Shown in pieces: positions 14,400 to 23,244 of a stretch of DNA of 64,000 nucleotides (position 1 is the first letter of the stretch; every line of letters begins with the position of its first letter). The position numbers and the translations under genes were made by a program. Origin of the DNA: Pleomorphomonas carboxyditropha (GTDB taxonomy: Bacteria; Pseudomonadota; Alphaproteobacteria; Rhizobiales; Pleomorphomonadaceae); NCBI RefSeq assembly GCF_002770725.1, contig NZ_NQVN01000003.1:310001-374000 (forward strand). Reading direction: 5' to 3'. The notes beneath the pieces are model-generated. The model saw only the letters and a list, made by a program, of their open reading frames with translations, made no database searches and had not been told where the DNA came from.

Positions 14400-14675
14400 A
14401 TGCTGGTCAATACCGACGATCTGCCCCACGAGGTTCGCTACACCAAGACCGACGCCGTCATCTCGGCGATCGGGGCGACGCTGCTGATTGTCTCCGAAAT
14501 GCTGGGCGCCCTCGTTGCCTTCGCCTGGGCGGTCGGCAGCATGCTCGGGCTCGGCGAAACGCCGATCGTGATCTTCATCGGCGTGATGTCCATCCCCGGC
14601 CTGGTGCTGTCGCTGACGCTCACCCGCCGCATCCTGCGCGTCGAGCATTCGCTGCGCGACAGCGGCAGCTTCTAG
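14400..14675 (+). CDS. Small hypothetical membrane protein
   Basis: 91 residues, not a family I recognise. A polar N-terminus (MLVNTDDLPHEVRYTKTDA) is followed by two hydrophobic stretches, about residues 20-50 and 55-75, then a basic, cytosol-like tail (TRRILRVEHSLRDSGSF). The likely topology is two membrane passes with both ends in the cytosol. It stands alone between the palindromic repeat and the convergent transporter operon, and its stop is 25 bases from that operon's last stop. Codon use resembles its neighbours, which supports a real gene. Confidence 0.68.
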   Translation: MLVNTDDLPHEVRYTKTDAVISAIGATLLIVSEMLGALVAFAWAVGSMLGLGETPIVIFIGVMSIPGLVLSLTLTRRILRVEHSLRDSGSF

Positions 14676-14700
14676 AACCAACCTTCCGCTTCTTTTCCTG

Positions 14701-15642
14701 TCAACGCTCGCCGCGCCGGTAGGGCTGCATCAGCGCCTGCGGCACGCGGGCGCGCCGCGCCATCACGCAAAGCGCCAGGATGGAGAGGATGTAGGGCGTC
14801 ATCAGGAACACCTGATAGGGCACGCCGTCCACCGCCGTCTGCAAGCGCAGTTGGAAGGCATCGAAGAAGGCGAACAGCAAGGCGCCGAACAGCGCCCGCC
14901 CCGGCCGCCAGGAGGCGAAGACGACGAGGGCGATGCAGATCCAGCCGCGCCCCTGCACCATGGTCGGAAAGAAACTGTTGAAGGCCGACAGCGTCAGGAA
15001 GGCGCCGCCCACCGCCATCAGCGCCGAGCCGGCGATCACCGCGCCATAGCGCACCGCCATGGGATTGACGCCCTGCGCCTCGGCGGCATGCGGGTTTTCG
15101 CCGGTCATGCGGATGGCGAGCCCGAGCGGCGTGCGGAAGACGACGTAGGCGAGCAGCAGGGCCAGCAGTACCGCCAGATAGGTCGGCGGCGTCTGAGCCG
15201 ACAGCACCGGCCCGACGAAGGGCAGGCCGGCGAGGCCCGGCACGCTCACCGGCGCGAAGGGCACGATGGTCGGCGGCGAACCGGCGAGCGGCACGATCAG
15301 GCGGAACAGATAGTAGCTGAAGCTCGAGGCGAACAGCGTGACGCCGAGGCCGGAGACGTGCTGCGACAGGCCGAGCGTCACGGTCAGCGCGGCATGCAGC
15401 AGGCCGAAGACGGCGCCGGCGAGCGCGGCGACCAGCAGGCCGGTCCACAGATCGGCGCCGTGATAGACGGCGAGCCAGCCGACCATGGCGCCGAAGGTCA
15501 TGATGCCCTCGATGCCGAGATTGAGCACGCCGGCCCGCTCGCAGAGCAGCGCCCCGAGGGTGCCGAAGATCAGCGGCGTGGCGATCCTGAGCACCGCCGC
15601 CCAGAGGCCCACCGAAGCGACGATGTCGACGAAGGTGCTCAT
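14701..15642 (-). CDS. BMP-type ABC transporter, permease 2
   Basis: Inner-membrane permease of the branched-chain/monosaccharide-like (BPD_transp_2) fold, 313 residues with about eight or nine hydrophobic segments. The stretch LCERAGVLNLGIEGIMTFGAM near residue 33 is characteristic of permeases paired with BMP-type binding proteins and nucleoside or purine uptake. Last gene of the five-gene operon running leftward from 20606; its ATG overlaps the preceding stop by ATGA. Confidence 0.92.
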   Translation of the reverse strand: MSTFVDIVASVGLWAAVLRIATPLIFGTLGALLCERAGVLNLGIEGIMTFGAMVGWLAVYHGADLWTGLLVAALAGAVFGLLHAALTVTLGLSQHVSGLGVTLFASSFSYYLFRLIVPLAGSPPTIVPFAPVSVPGLAGLPFVGPVLSAQTPPTYLAVLLALLLAYVVFRTPLGLAIRMTGENPHAAEAQGVNPMAVRYGAVIAGSALMAVGGAFLTLSAFNSFFPTMVQGRGWICIALVVFASWRPGRALFGALLFAFFDAFQLRLQTAVDGVPYQVFLMTPYILSILALCVMARRARVPQALMQPYRRGER

Positions 15643-16688
15643 CGGCGTATCCTGTACTGGGCGAAGAACACCGCCACCAGCATGGTGATCAGCGACAGCG
15701 CGACGGTGACGTCGGCGATATAGGTGGGAATCTTCAGCGCCCGGCTCATGCCGTCGGCGCCGACGAACATGGTGGCCGTGAACAGCGCCGCCAGCACGAC
15801 GCCGAGCGGATGAAGGCCGGCCAGCATGGCGACGACGATGCCGGAATAGCCGAAGCCGGGCGACAGGTCGGTGGTGACGTAACCCTTGACGCCCATTACC
15901 TCGACGGCGCCGGCAAGGCCGGCAAGACCGCCGGACAGGCAGGCGACGAAGAGCAGCGTCCGGGCGAGCGGCACGCCGGCAAAGACGGCGCCTTCAGGGC
16001 TGAGGCCGGCGGCGCGCGACTTCAGGCCGAACACCGTGCGGCTCTGCACGAAGTGGACGACGAAGGCGAGAACGAGGGCGATGCCGAAGCCCCAGTGCAG
16101 GCGCGAGCGGGCCATCAGCTTCGGCAGCATGGCCGCGTCCGGCACCGACTGGCTCTGCGGCCAGCCGAAGGCCAGGGGATCCTTCAGCGGGCCGTCGATC
16201 AGCATCGAGACGACGAGCACGGCGACGAAGTTGAGCAGCAGGCTGGTCACCACCTCGTCGACCGAGAACCTCAGCCTCAGCCATAGCGGGATGATCAGCA
16301 GGATCATGCCGGCGACGGCGCCGGCCAACAGGAGCAGCGGCATCGACAGGTAGCCGGGAGCGCCGGCCAGAAGCTGCGAGCCGACGGCGGCGACGGCGAT
16401 GGCGCCGAGATAGAATTGCCCCTCGCCGCCGATGTTCCAGACGCGGGCGCGGAAGGCGACGGCGGCGGCGAGGCCGGTCAACATCAGGGGCGTCGCCCGC
16501 GTCAGCGTCTCGGTGGCCGACAGGCGGGAGCCGAAGGCACCGACGAGGATGCGCCAATAGGCTTCCAGGACCGGCGCGCCGGCGGCGGCGATCAACAGGC
16601 CGGACAGCGCCAGGGCGGCGGCGACGGCGAGGAGCGGCGTCAGGACGATCAGGGCGAGCGGACGATGCTCGCGGCGTTCGAAGCGCAT
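15639..16688 (-). CDS. BMP-type ABC transporter, permease 1
   Basis: 349 residues, partner permease of the preceding entry; same fold. Contains ARVWNIGGEGQFYLGAIA near residue 70, the equivalent of the NLGIEG motif in the partner, and about nine membrane segments. Start ATG at 16688 overlaps the ATPase stop (ATGA), which indicates translational coupling. A larger open frame that extends upstream belongs to another frame of the ATPase gene. Confidence 0.93.
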   Translation of the reverse strand: MRFERREHRPLALIVLTPLLAVAAALALSGLLIAAAGAPVLEAYWRILVGAFGSRLSATETLTRATPLMLTGLAAAVAFRARVWNIGGEGQFYLGAIAVAAVGSQLLAGAPGYLSMPLLLLAGAVAGMILLIIPLWLRLRFSVDEVVTSLLLNFVAVLVVSMLIDGPLKDPLAFGWPQSQSVPDAAMLPKLMARSRLHWGFGIALVLAFVVHFVQSRTVFGLKSRAAGLSPEGAVFAGVPLARTLLFVACLSGGLAGLAGAVEVMGVKGYVTTDLSPGFGYSGIVVAMLAGLHPLGVVLAALFTATMFVGADGMSRALKIPTYIADVTVALSLITMLVAVFFAQYRIRR

Positions 16689-18205
16689 CAGGCCGCCTCT
16701 TTCTGCCAGGCGCCGGCCATCATCAGGCCGAGCGCCCGCGCATCCACCTCGTCGGCCGACACCGGCGGCGACAGACGGCCGCCGACGATGGCCTGGATGC
16801 GGTCGGCGAGGCCGATCACCTCGTCGAGGTCTTCGGAAATCAGCAGCACGGCGGTTCCGGCCTTTCTGGCGTCGAGGATGCGGGCGTGAACGGCGGCGAC
16901 GGCGCCTTCGTCGAGACCGCGCGCCGGCTGGGCAGCGATCAGGATGCGCGGCCGTTCGGCCAGGTTCCGCCCGAGGATCAGCTTCTGCATGTTGCCGCCC
17001 GACAGGAGACGCGTGCGGGTCAGCGGCCCGCCGCCACGCACGTCGAAGTCGCGGACGATGGCGTCGGCAAAGGCGACGGCAGCCTTGCGGTCGACGAGGC
17101 CGTGCCGGGAAAAGCGCGGCTCGTCGATGCGTTCCAGCACGGCGTTTTCCCAGACGGCCATCTCGCCGATCGCTCCCTCGCGGGTGCGGTCCTCGGGGAT
17201 GCGGCCGATGCCGGCGGCCACCGTGCCGGCCACCGACAGATCGCCGATCGCCGCGCCATAGAGCAGGATGTCGCCCGCGCTGCGGGCCAGCGTGCCCGAC
17301 AGCAGGCCGGCGAGCGCCGCCTGGCCGTTGCCGGAGACGCCGATGATGCCGAGCACCTCGCCGGCATGCAGACGGAAGCTGACCTCCTTCAGCCGGTCGA
17401 CGCCGTCGATACGGACCGAAACGGCGGCCGCCTCCAGCACCGCCTCGCCGCGCGCGTGCGCCTCGCGCACGGGCCTGGCGACCCGGTGGCCGACCATCAG
17501 CTCGGCCAGCTCGGCCTTCGAGGTTGCGGCCGCCCGGCGCTCGGCCACCACCTTGCCGCCGCGCAGCACGACGACGCGATCGGCGGCGGCCATCACCTCG
17601 TCGAGCTTGTGCGAGATGAAGATCAGCGACAGGCCCTGCCGGGCCATCTGCTTCAGCGTGGCGAACAGCGTCTCGGCTTCGAGATTGGTCAGCACCGCCG
17701 TGGGCTCGTCGAGGATCAGGATGCGGGCGTCGTTGTAGAGCGCCTTCAGGATCTCGACGCGCTGCTGCTCGCCGACCGACAGGTCGCCGAGGCGGGCATC
17801 GGGATCGACCGCAAGGCCGAAGCGCTCGGCGAGCGATTTCAGCTTGGCCCTGGCGCGGCCGGCTTCCGAGCGCCAGGACCACAGCGTCTCGGTGCCGGTC
17901 ATGACGTTTTCCAGCACGGTAAGGTTGGGCGCCAGCGAGAAATGCTGGTGCACCATGCCGATGCCGGCGTGGATGGCGGCGCGCGGCTTGCCGGGCGGCA
18001 GGTCGGCGCCGGCAATGCGGATGCGGCCCTCGTCGGGCACGTAGTGGCCGAACAGGATGCTCATCAAGGTGGTCTTGCCGGCGCCGTTCTCGCCGAGCAG
18101 GGCGACGATCTCGCCGCGCCCCAGCGTCATCGAGATGGCGTCGTTGGCCTTGTTGTCGCCGAAGCTCTTGCTGACGCGGTCGATCTCGAGAACCGTTTCG
18201 GTCAT
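16688..18205 (-). CDS. BMP-type ABC transporter, double ATPase
   Basis: 505 residues with two ABC domains in one chain. The first has Walker A GENGAGKTT (about 36-44), signature LSVGEQQRVEIL and Walker B ILILDEPTAVL. The second has a degenerate Walker A ([12 protein letters not shown]), signature LSGGNMQKLILGRNL and ILIAAQPARGLD in place of a usual Walker B. This unequal pairing is normal for the RbsA/YufO group. Its ATG at 18205 overlaps the amidase stop. Confidence 0.94.
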   Translation of the reverse strand: MTETVLEIDRVSKSFGDNKANDAISMTLGRGEIVALLGENGAGKTTLMSILFGHYVPDEGRIRIAGADLPPGKPRAAIHAGIGMVHQHFSLAPNLTVLENVMTGTETLWSWRSEAGRARAKLKSLAERFGLAVDPDARLGDLSVGEQQRVEILKALYNDARILILDEPTAVLTNLEAETLFATLKQMARQGLSLIFISHKLDEVMAAADRVVVLRGGKVVAERRAAATSKAELAELMVGHRVARPVREAHARGEAVLEAAAVSVRIDGVDRLKEVSFRLHAGEVLGIIGVSGNGQAALAGLLSGTLARSAGDILLYGAAIGDLSVAGTVAAGIGRIPEDRTREGAIGEMAVWENAVLERIDEPRFSRHGLVDRKAAVAFADAIVRDFDVRGGGPLTRTRLLSGGNMQKLILGRNLAERPRILIAAQPARGLDEGAVAAVHARILDARKAGTAVLLISEDLDEVIGLADRIQAIVGGRLSPPVSADEVDARALGLMMAGAWQKEAA

Positions 18206-19617
18206 GACGGCAATCCTGCGATGGGGAAGCGGTGCTGCCAGCGATCGTCCCGCTCGAGCGTCGCGGCGAGCGACAGCAGCCGGCGGTCGACTCCCAGCGG
18301 CGCAAACATCTGCACGGGCAGCGGCAGTCCGCCGGCATCGGCGCCGAAAGGCATGGTCAGGGCCGGAAAGCCGGAGATGTTGGCGAGCGTGGCGAGTGGG
18401 GCCAGGGAGATCATGCGGTCGAGATGCAGGTCGGTATCGTCGTGGCCGGAGGGGAAGGAGCCGATCGGCGGCGGCGGCGTGGCGAGCATCGGGGCGAGCA
18501 GGACATCGATCCGGTCGAACAGCCGCCAGAGGTCGCGCGAGACCAGAACGCCGGCCGTCTGCGAACGCCAGAGGGCGGCGGCGGTCAGCGCCCTGCCCCG
18601 CGCGGCAAACGCCTGGGTCAGGGGCTCGGTCAACGAGAAATCGATGCCGGGCGTCTCCGAGAGAAGCGCCAGGTTGGTGGATACGAGATCGTAGAAAAGG
18701 CGCGCCGATGCCGCGGCCATGGCCGCGACATCCGACCAGGCGAGCGGCACCAGCCGATGGCCGCGCGCTTCGAGAAAGTGGCCGGCCGCCTCGATGGCCG
18801 CGGACCGCTCGGGCGCCGTCGGGTGATCCGGACCCGTCTCGCAGAGAACGCCGATATCGAGCGGCGCGGCCTTCGGCTCGGCCAGGACGACATCGGCGAA
18901 GGGGCCGCGCGTGTTGCCGCTGGCGGCCGAGAGCAGGCTCGCGCAATCGCGGACGCTGCGCGACACGCAGAGCTCGGAGGCGATGCCGCCGAGATGGTTG
19001 CCGAAGGCGGGGCCGGCGGGCATGACGCCGCGGCCCGGCTTCAGGCCGACGAGGCCGCAGCAGGCGGCCGGCACGCGGATCGAGCCGCCGGCGTCGGTGG
19101 CATGCGCGATGGCGACGATGCCGGCGGCGACGGCGGCGGCCGAACCGCCCGACGATCCGCCGGGCGTCCGGCTGGGATCGAGCGGATTGCGGGCGAGGGG
19201 ACCGATCGCCGGCTCGCTCGCCAGGGCCAGGCCGAATTCCGGCGCGGTGGTAATGCCGAACGGCAGCAGGCCGGCGGCGCGGAAACGGCTCGCCAGGTCG
19301 GAGTCGGGCGCATCGGGCCTTTGCCGCGAAAACAGCCGCGAGCCGGCGACCACCGGCAGTCCGGCAAACGGGCCGCCGAGATCCTTGGCAAGCGTCGGCA
19401 CGCCGCAGAACGGCCGGGCGGCAAACCGATCGGGATCGGTGCGGCGCTCGGCATCGGCGGCGGCCGCTTCGCGCCGGCCGAGGTCGGCGTCGACATGGCA
19501 GAGCGCGCCGAGATCGGAGCGCGCCGCGGCAGCGGCGAGCGAGGCCGCCATGGCCTCGCCGGCGGTTAAGCGTCCGGTGCGGATCGCCTCGGCCAGCGCT
19601 GTCGCGTCGTCCTTCAT
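18202..19617 (-). CDS. Amidase-signature family hydrolase
   Basis: 471 residues, AS-family amidase. The Ser-cisSer-Lys triad is visible: Lys78 (PTLAKDLGG), Ser155 in GGSSGGSAAA and Ser179 in DAGGSIRVPA; the 24-residue Ser-Ser spacing matches the family. No signal peptide, so cytosolic. It sits between the binding protein and the ATPase of the importer with a 4-base overlap on one side, so it probably hydrolyses an amide that the importer brings in, or a product of it. Substrate unknown; gatA is unlikely, as no gatCB neighbours exist. Confidence 0.9.
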   Translation of the reverse strand: MKDDATALAEAIRTGRLTAGEAMAASLAAAAARSDLGALCHVDADLGRREAAAADAERRTDPDRFAARPFCGVPTLAKDLGGPFAGLPVVAGSRLFSRQRPDAPDSDLASRFRAAGLLPFGITTAPEFGLALASEPAIGPLARNPLDPSRTPGGSSGGSAAAVAAGIVAIAHATDAGGSIRVPAACCGLVGLKPGRGVMPAGPAFGNHLGGIASELCVSRSVRDCASLLSAASGNTRGPFADVVLAEPKAAPLDIGVLCETGPDHPTAPERSAAIEAAGHFLEARGHRLVPLAWSDVAAMAAASARLFYDLVSTNLALLSETPGIDFSLTEPLTQAFAARGRALTAAALWRSQTAGVLVSRDLWRLFDRIDVLLAPMLATPPPPIGSFPSGHDDTDLHLDRMISLAPLATLANISGFPALTMPFGADAGGLPLPVQMFAPLGVDRRLLSLAATLERDDRWQHRFPIAGLPS

Positions 19618-19625
19618 AAGCCGGC

Positions 19626-20606
19626 TTACTTCGGCTCGGCGGTGTCGCGCGGCACCTCGAAGGCGCCGGACTTGATCTTCGCCCGCACCTCTTCCATGGC
19701 CGCCTCGGCATCGGCCGGCGCCACGCCCTTGACGTAGGCGATGTCGCTGCCGCCCTCCTTCATCAGGCCGAAGGCGGTGTAGTCCTTGCCGACCGGCTTG
19801 CCGGCGGCGGCGTCGGCCACGGCAGCGTTGAGGATCGGCCGGAAGCCCCAGAGGGCGTTGGCGAACACCGTGTCGGGGTAGCGCGGCGTATAGTCGATCA
19901 GCGAACCCACCGCCTTGATGCCGCGCTCCTTGGCGGCGTCGGCCGTGCCGATGCGCTCGCCGAACAGGATGTCGGCGCCGGCGTCGATCTGGGCCAGACC
20001 GGCCTCGCGCGCCTTCGGCGGATCGAAGAAGGTGCCGATGAAGGTGACGAGGTGCTTCGCCTCCGGATTGACCGCCTTGACGCCGGCCGCGAAGGCATTG
20101 ATCAGCATGTTGACCTCGGGGATCGGCATGGCGCCGACCGAGCCGACGACGTTGGACTTGGTCATCTTGCCGGCCAGCATGCCGGCGAGATAGGCGCCGT
20201 CGTGGTTCCAGGTGCCGAAGACGCCGAAATTGTCGCCAGCCGCCGCGCCGGACGAGCCGAGCACGAAGGCGGTGTCGGGATAGTCGGCGGCCACCTGGCG
20301 GGCTTCCTTCTCGACGGCATAGGCCTCGCCGATGATCAGCTTGTTGCCGGCCTCGGCATATTCGCGCATGGCGCGCGGATAATCGGTGCCGGAGACGCCT
20401 TCGGAGAAGGTGTATTCGATGGCGCCCTCGGCGGCGGCGTCCTGCAAGGCCTTGTGCAGGCAGGAGTTCCAGGCGTTCTCAACCGGCGAGGCGTGGATGC
20501 CGGCCACCTTCAGCGGCGTGGCGGCGCGCGCCGGCAGGATGAGGCCGCCGACGCCGAGCGCAAGGCCCGACGCCAGCACGGCACGGCGGGAAAGACGATA
20601 GTCCAT
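19626..20606 (-). CDS. BMP-family ABC transporter substrate-binding protein
   Basis: 326 residues. The N-terminus is MDYRLSRRAVLASGLALG followed by a hydrophobic stretch and an ARA-AT cleavage region near residue 28. The SRRAVL motif suggests Tat export. The mature part has BMP/PnrA-like features (VFGTWNHDGAYLAGMLAGKMTKSNVVGSVGAM), a family that binds nucleosides or similar ligands. First gene of the operon; the ligand is not proven and the amidase partner leaves it open. Confidence 0.92.
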   Translation of the reverse strand: MDYRLSRRAVLASGLALGVGGLILPARAATPLKVAGIHASPVENAWNSCLHKALQDAAAEGAIEYTFSEGVSGTDYPRAMREYAEAGNKLIIGEAYAVEKEARQVAADYPDTAFVLGSSGAAAGDNFGVFGTWNHDGAYLAGMLAGKMTKSNVVGSVGAMPIPEVNMLINAFAAGVKAVNPEAKHLVTFIGTFFDPPKAREAGLAQIDAGADILFGERIGTADAAKERGIKAVGSLIDYTPRYPDTVFANALWGFRPILNAAVADAAAGKPVGKDYTAFGLMKEGGSDIAYVKGVAPADAEAAMEEVRAKIKSGAFEVPRDTAEPK

Positions 20607-20652
20607 GGTGGTCCCCTCTGGCTTCTTGATTGTGTTTCGAAAGCCGTATCAG

Positions 20653-20696
20653 TGCCCAAAATTTTGTCAAGTTGCCGTGAGGCATAAAATTGGGCA
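20653..20696 (-). promoter_or_regulatory. Promoter and inverted repeat upstream of the BMP operon
   Basis: On the minus strand TTGACA lies at 20670-20665, with a loose -10 region about 16-17 bases later. An inverted repeat brackets it: TGCCCAA at 20653-20659 and TTGGGCA at 20690-20696, with AT-rich inner flanks. The placement across the -35 box would suit a repressor site. No regulator gene is adjacent, so the cognate factor is unknown. Confidence 0.45.
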
Positions 20697-20762
20697 TATG
20701 AAAGGGGCCGGGAAAAGGACCATTACCTCCGGCTGCGACTTCCCCAAAATACTCGCCGGAAA

Positions 20763-23168
20763 TCAACCGACGCGGATCATATCGAGGGCGCGGATATCGG
20801 CCTCGTTGCGCGGGCCGCTCATGCCGCCGGGACTGATGTAGGTGGCGTTCGATGAAAGATAGCTCATGTTGAAAAAATCATCGATCTCTATCCGGTAGCG
20901 GCCAGCCCGAAGGTGCATCGGCAGGAACGTCGAGCGGCGAAGCGGGTTGACCGGCGTCATGTGCGGCATCTGCACGATGCCCGAGGCGACCCGCCGTCCC
21001 TCGGCGTCGAATACCTCCACCCTCTTCACCGCGTTGGTGACGCCGGTCTGGATGTGAAAACTGTGGTTCCGGTAGAGGAGCGCCAGCCGGTAGTCGCCGG
21101 CCTCGCGTACCGCCACGTCGGCAAAGATCAGCCGGCCGTCTCGCCGCTCGACGCCGGCACCATCGACGCCGATGGTCAGGACGGCATCCGCCTCGATCGC
21201 CGCCTCAAGGGACGGGTGCGACGCGTTGCCGCTCATTTCAAAACGGGCGACGACGCGATAGGCGCGGCGGATGCCCGGCCGAAGCGGCACGGGATCATGC
21301 CAGACGGTGTCGGAGAGATCGGCGGCCGCCACCTCGCCATTGCGCAGCACGGTGAAGAGAAGCGCCTCGCGGCGGCCGGAGCGCGGCGGCTGGCCCTCGA
21401 AATTGAGGCGCACCCGCCCATCCTCGACGACGAGATCGGTGATCCGCGGCTCGCGCGGCGAGAAGACGTGGGGATCGTCGTGGGTGGCGGCCTCGACGAC
21501 GGGAATCAGCGACAGGCCGGCATCGTCGGGGATGAAATCGCCGAAGGTCACGTCGACGGTATTGTCGTCCCGAAGCAAGGCGTCGGCGACGAGGCCGGTT
21601 ACCGGCGCGCCATTGAGGCGCACCTCGCGCAGGGCGAAATGTCCCTGCCCGGCGGCACGCGGCGGCAGGTTGAGCGCGATGGCGAACCGCCGGCCGTGAT
21701 GCACAAGGCCATGGAGCTCGGCCCTGTCGTCGCCGAGCCGATCGCGGACATGCGCGGTGAGGAAGGGCGCGATGCGAAAGCCTTCCGCCGCCGGCCGGTA
21801 GCCGAAGATCGCCGTCGTCACCATGCCGAGATAGCCGCCGACCGACCACAATTGGCGCGCCGAGGAAATGCACGGGCCGTCGTCGAACCAGGTGCGGCCG
21901 GTCAGCCATTCCTGGTTCTCGACGTTGTCGAGATTGAGCGCGGCGGCGCGCACCAGCGACTCGAAGGCGTGATCGATGGCGGCGACGGCTTCCACTTCCA
22001 CGGCCGCCAGCAGCTCATAGGCGGTAACGAACGGCCAGATGGCGCGATTGTGGTAGCAGAAGACATCCGGCTGGGCCGGGTAGTAGACGGGGGCGCCGAA
22101 AGGTACGTGCGGATAGGCCGACAGAATCCGCCGCGCCCGCTCGCGGCCGGCAATGCCGGTCAGGATCGCCAGGGACAGGCCGAGCATGTCGAACGTCTCG
22201 ACCGGCCGCGCCGGGCTGTCGGGCGTGGTGATCGAAGCGTAGAGGCCCTTCTCTTCCAGCCAGAAGCCGCGATCGACGGCCGCGCGAAGATCGGCAGCCC
22301 AGCCGGCATAGCGATCGGCGGCCGCCGTGTCGCCACGCTCGGCGGCGAGGCGGGCGGCGAGGTCGAGCGCCTTGAAATGGCAGGCGTTGGTGGACAGCGC
22401 CTTGGAGGTGGCGATGGTGGTGAGATCGTCGATCACCCAGGGGGCATAGGTCTGGTCGCGCCAGTCGAGGAAGGACTGCTCTCCCCGGTAGAGCCCGTCG
22501 GCGGGATCGAAGGCGGCGAGCCGGTCGGCCTCGATGGTGCCGGACAGCGCCCGCAAGGCGGTGTCGGCGAAGGCGGCGCGGGCAGCGCCGTGAAGGGTCG
22601 CGAGCAGCGCCTCGGCGCCGAACGCCCAGGAGACGCGGTCGGTGCTGACCGGCCAACTGCCGCCCGAACCGGTATCCTGGACGATTTGCAGGCTGCCCAC
22701 CGGCAGCCCGTCCGGCAGGACGAGGCCGTCGCGGAACGGGCTGACCTTGTAGAGAAGCGTGGTGGCCGCCCGCTCGGGGTCGAGCACCGCCAGCCCGAGA
22801 TGGGTGGCGTAGGAGACGTCGCGCGTCCAGACATAGGTCCATTTCTCGCCGGTCTGGAAGCAGTCGCAGGGGATCGGCTCGCCATGGCGATAGGCGCCGT
22901 CGCGGATCGACGAGACGGCGTTGAGCCGGGCGTCGTCGATCGCCTGGGCGAAGAGCGCATCGAACAGCGGCGACCCCGTCAGGATGCGCGGATCGGCAGG
23001 CCGTTCCCCGATCCGCCTGTGACGCGAGGGATTGTCGCGCCGGGCGGCCGTGGTGGTCAGCTCGAAGACCCGATTGCCGCCGGATGTCCCGACCCTGACC
23101 TCGACCGTTTCGTCACGCCCGGACGGTTCGGTCGGATAGGGCGGAAAGGACAGGCTTTCCTCGCGCAT
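20763..23168 (-). CDS. Six-hairpin (alpha/alpha)6-type glycoside hydrolase, specificity unknown
   Basis: 801 residues, no signal peptide, so probably cytosolic. Residues about 90-480 look like an (alpha/alpha)6 toroid of the six-hairpin glycosidase superfamily (KWTYVWTRDVSYATHLGLAVLDPERA; AFDPADGLYRGEQSFLDWRDQTYAPW; CYHNRAIWPFVTAYELLAA). The C-terminal 300 residues are beta-rich. I cannot assign a CAZy family or the catalytic acids with confidence. Start ATG 23168 has CGGAGA upstream; the ATG at 23228 has no better support. Cotranscribed with the LacI gene and near an alpha-xylosidase, so it probably trims a plant oligosaccharide. Confidence 0.82.
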   Translation of the reverse strand: MREESLSFPPYPTEPSGRDETVEVRVGTSGGNRVFELTTTAARRDNPSRHRRIGERPADPRILTGSPLFDALFAQAIDDARLNAVSSIRDGAYRHGEPIPCDCFQTGEKWTYVWTRDVSYATHLGLAVLDPERAATTLLYKVSPFRDGLVLPDGLPVGSLQIVQDTGSGGSWPVSTDRVSWAFGAEALLATLHGAARAAFADTALRALSGTIEADRLAAFDPADGLYRGEQSFLDWRDQTYAPWVIDDLTTIATSKALSTNACHFKALDLAARLAAERGDTAAADRYAGWAADLRAAVDRGFWLEEKGLYASITTPDSPARPVETFDMLGLSLAILTGIAGRERARRILSAYPHVPFGAPVYYPAQPDVFCYHNRAIWPFVTAYELLAAVEVEAVAAIDHAFESLVRAAALNLDNVENQEWLTGRTWFDDGPCISSARQLWSVGGYLGMVTTAIFGYRPAAEGFRIAPFLTAHVRDRLGDDRAELHGLVHHGRRFAIALNLPPRAAGQGHFALREVRLNGAPVTGLVADALLRDDNTVDVTFGDFIPDDAGLSLIPVVEAATHDDPHVFSPREPRITDLVVEDGRVRLNFEGQPPRSGRREALLFTVLRNGEVAAADLSDTVWHDPVPLRPGIRRAYRVVARFEMSGNASHPSLEAAIEADAVLTIGVDGAGVERRDGRLIFADVAVREAGDYRLALLYRNHSFHIQTGVTNAVKRVEVFDAEGRRVASGIVQMPHMTPVNPLRRSTFLPMHLRAGRYRIEIDDFFNMSYLSSNATYISPGGMSGPRNEADIRALDMIRVG

Positions 23169-23244
23169 GGTCGTCTCCGGAAGCGGGCGAATCGGCTCCG
23201 CCCTCCGCCAAGATCTACGCCTGTCCATCGCCGTCCGGAATGCG

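Noticed and set aside
14102-14410. Protein-coding frame on the minus strand through the 99-bp repeat
   Set aside because: Its Arg/Ala/Gly-rich repeats come from the palindromic DNA, it has no ribosome site, and the differences between copies fit stem conservation rather than codon conservation.
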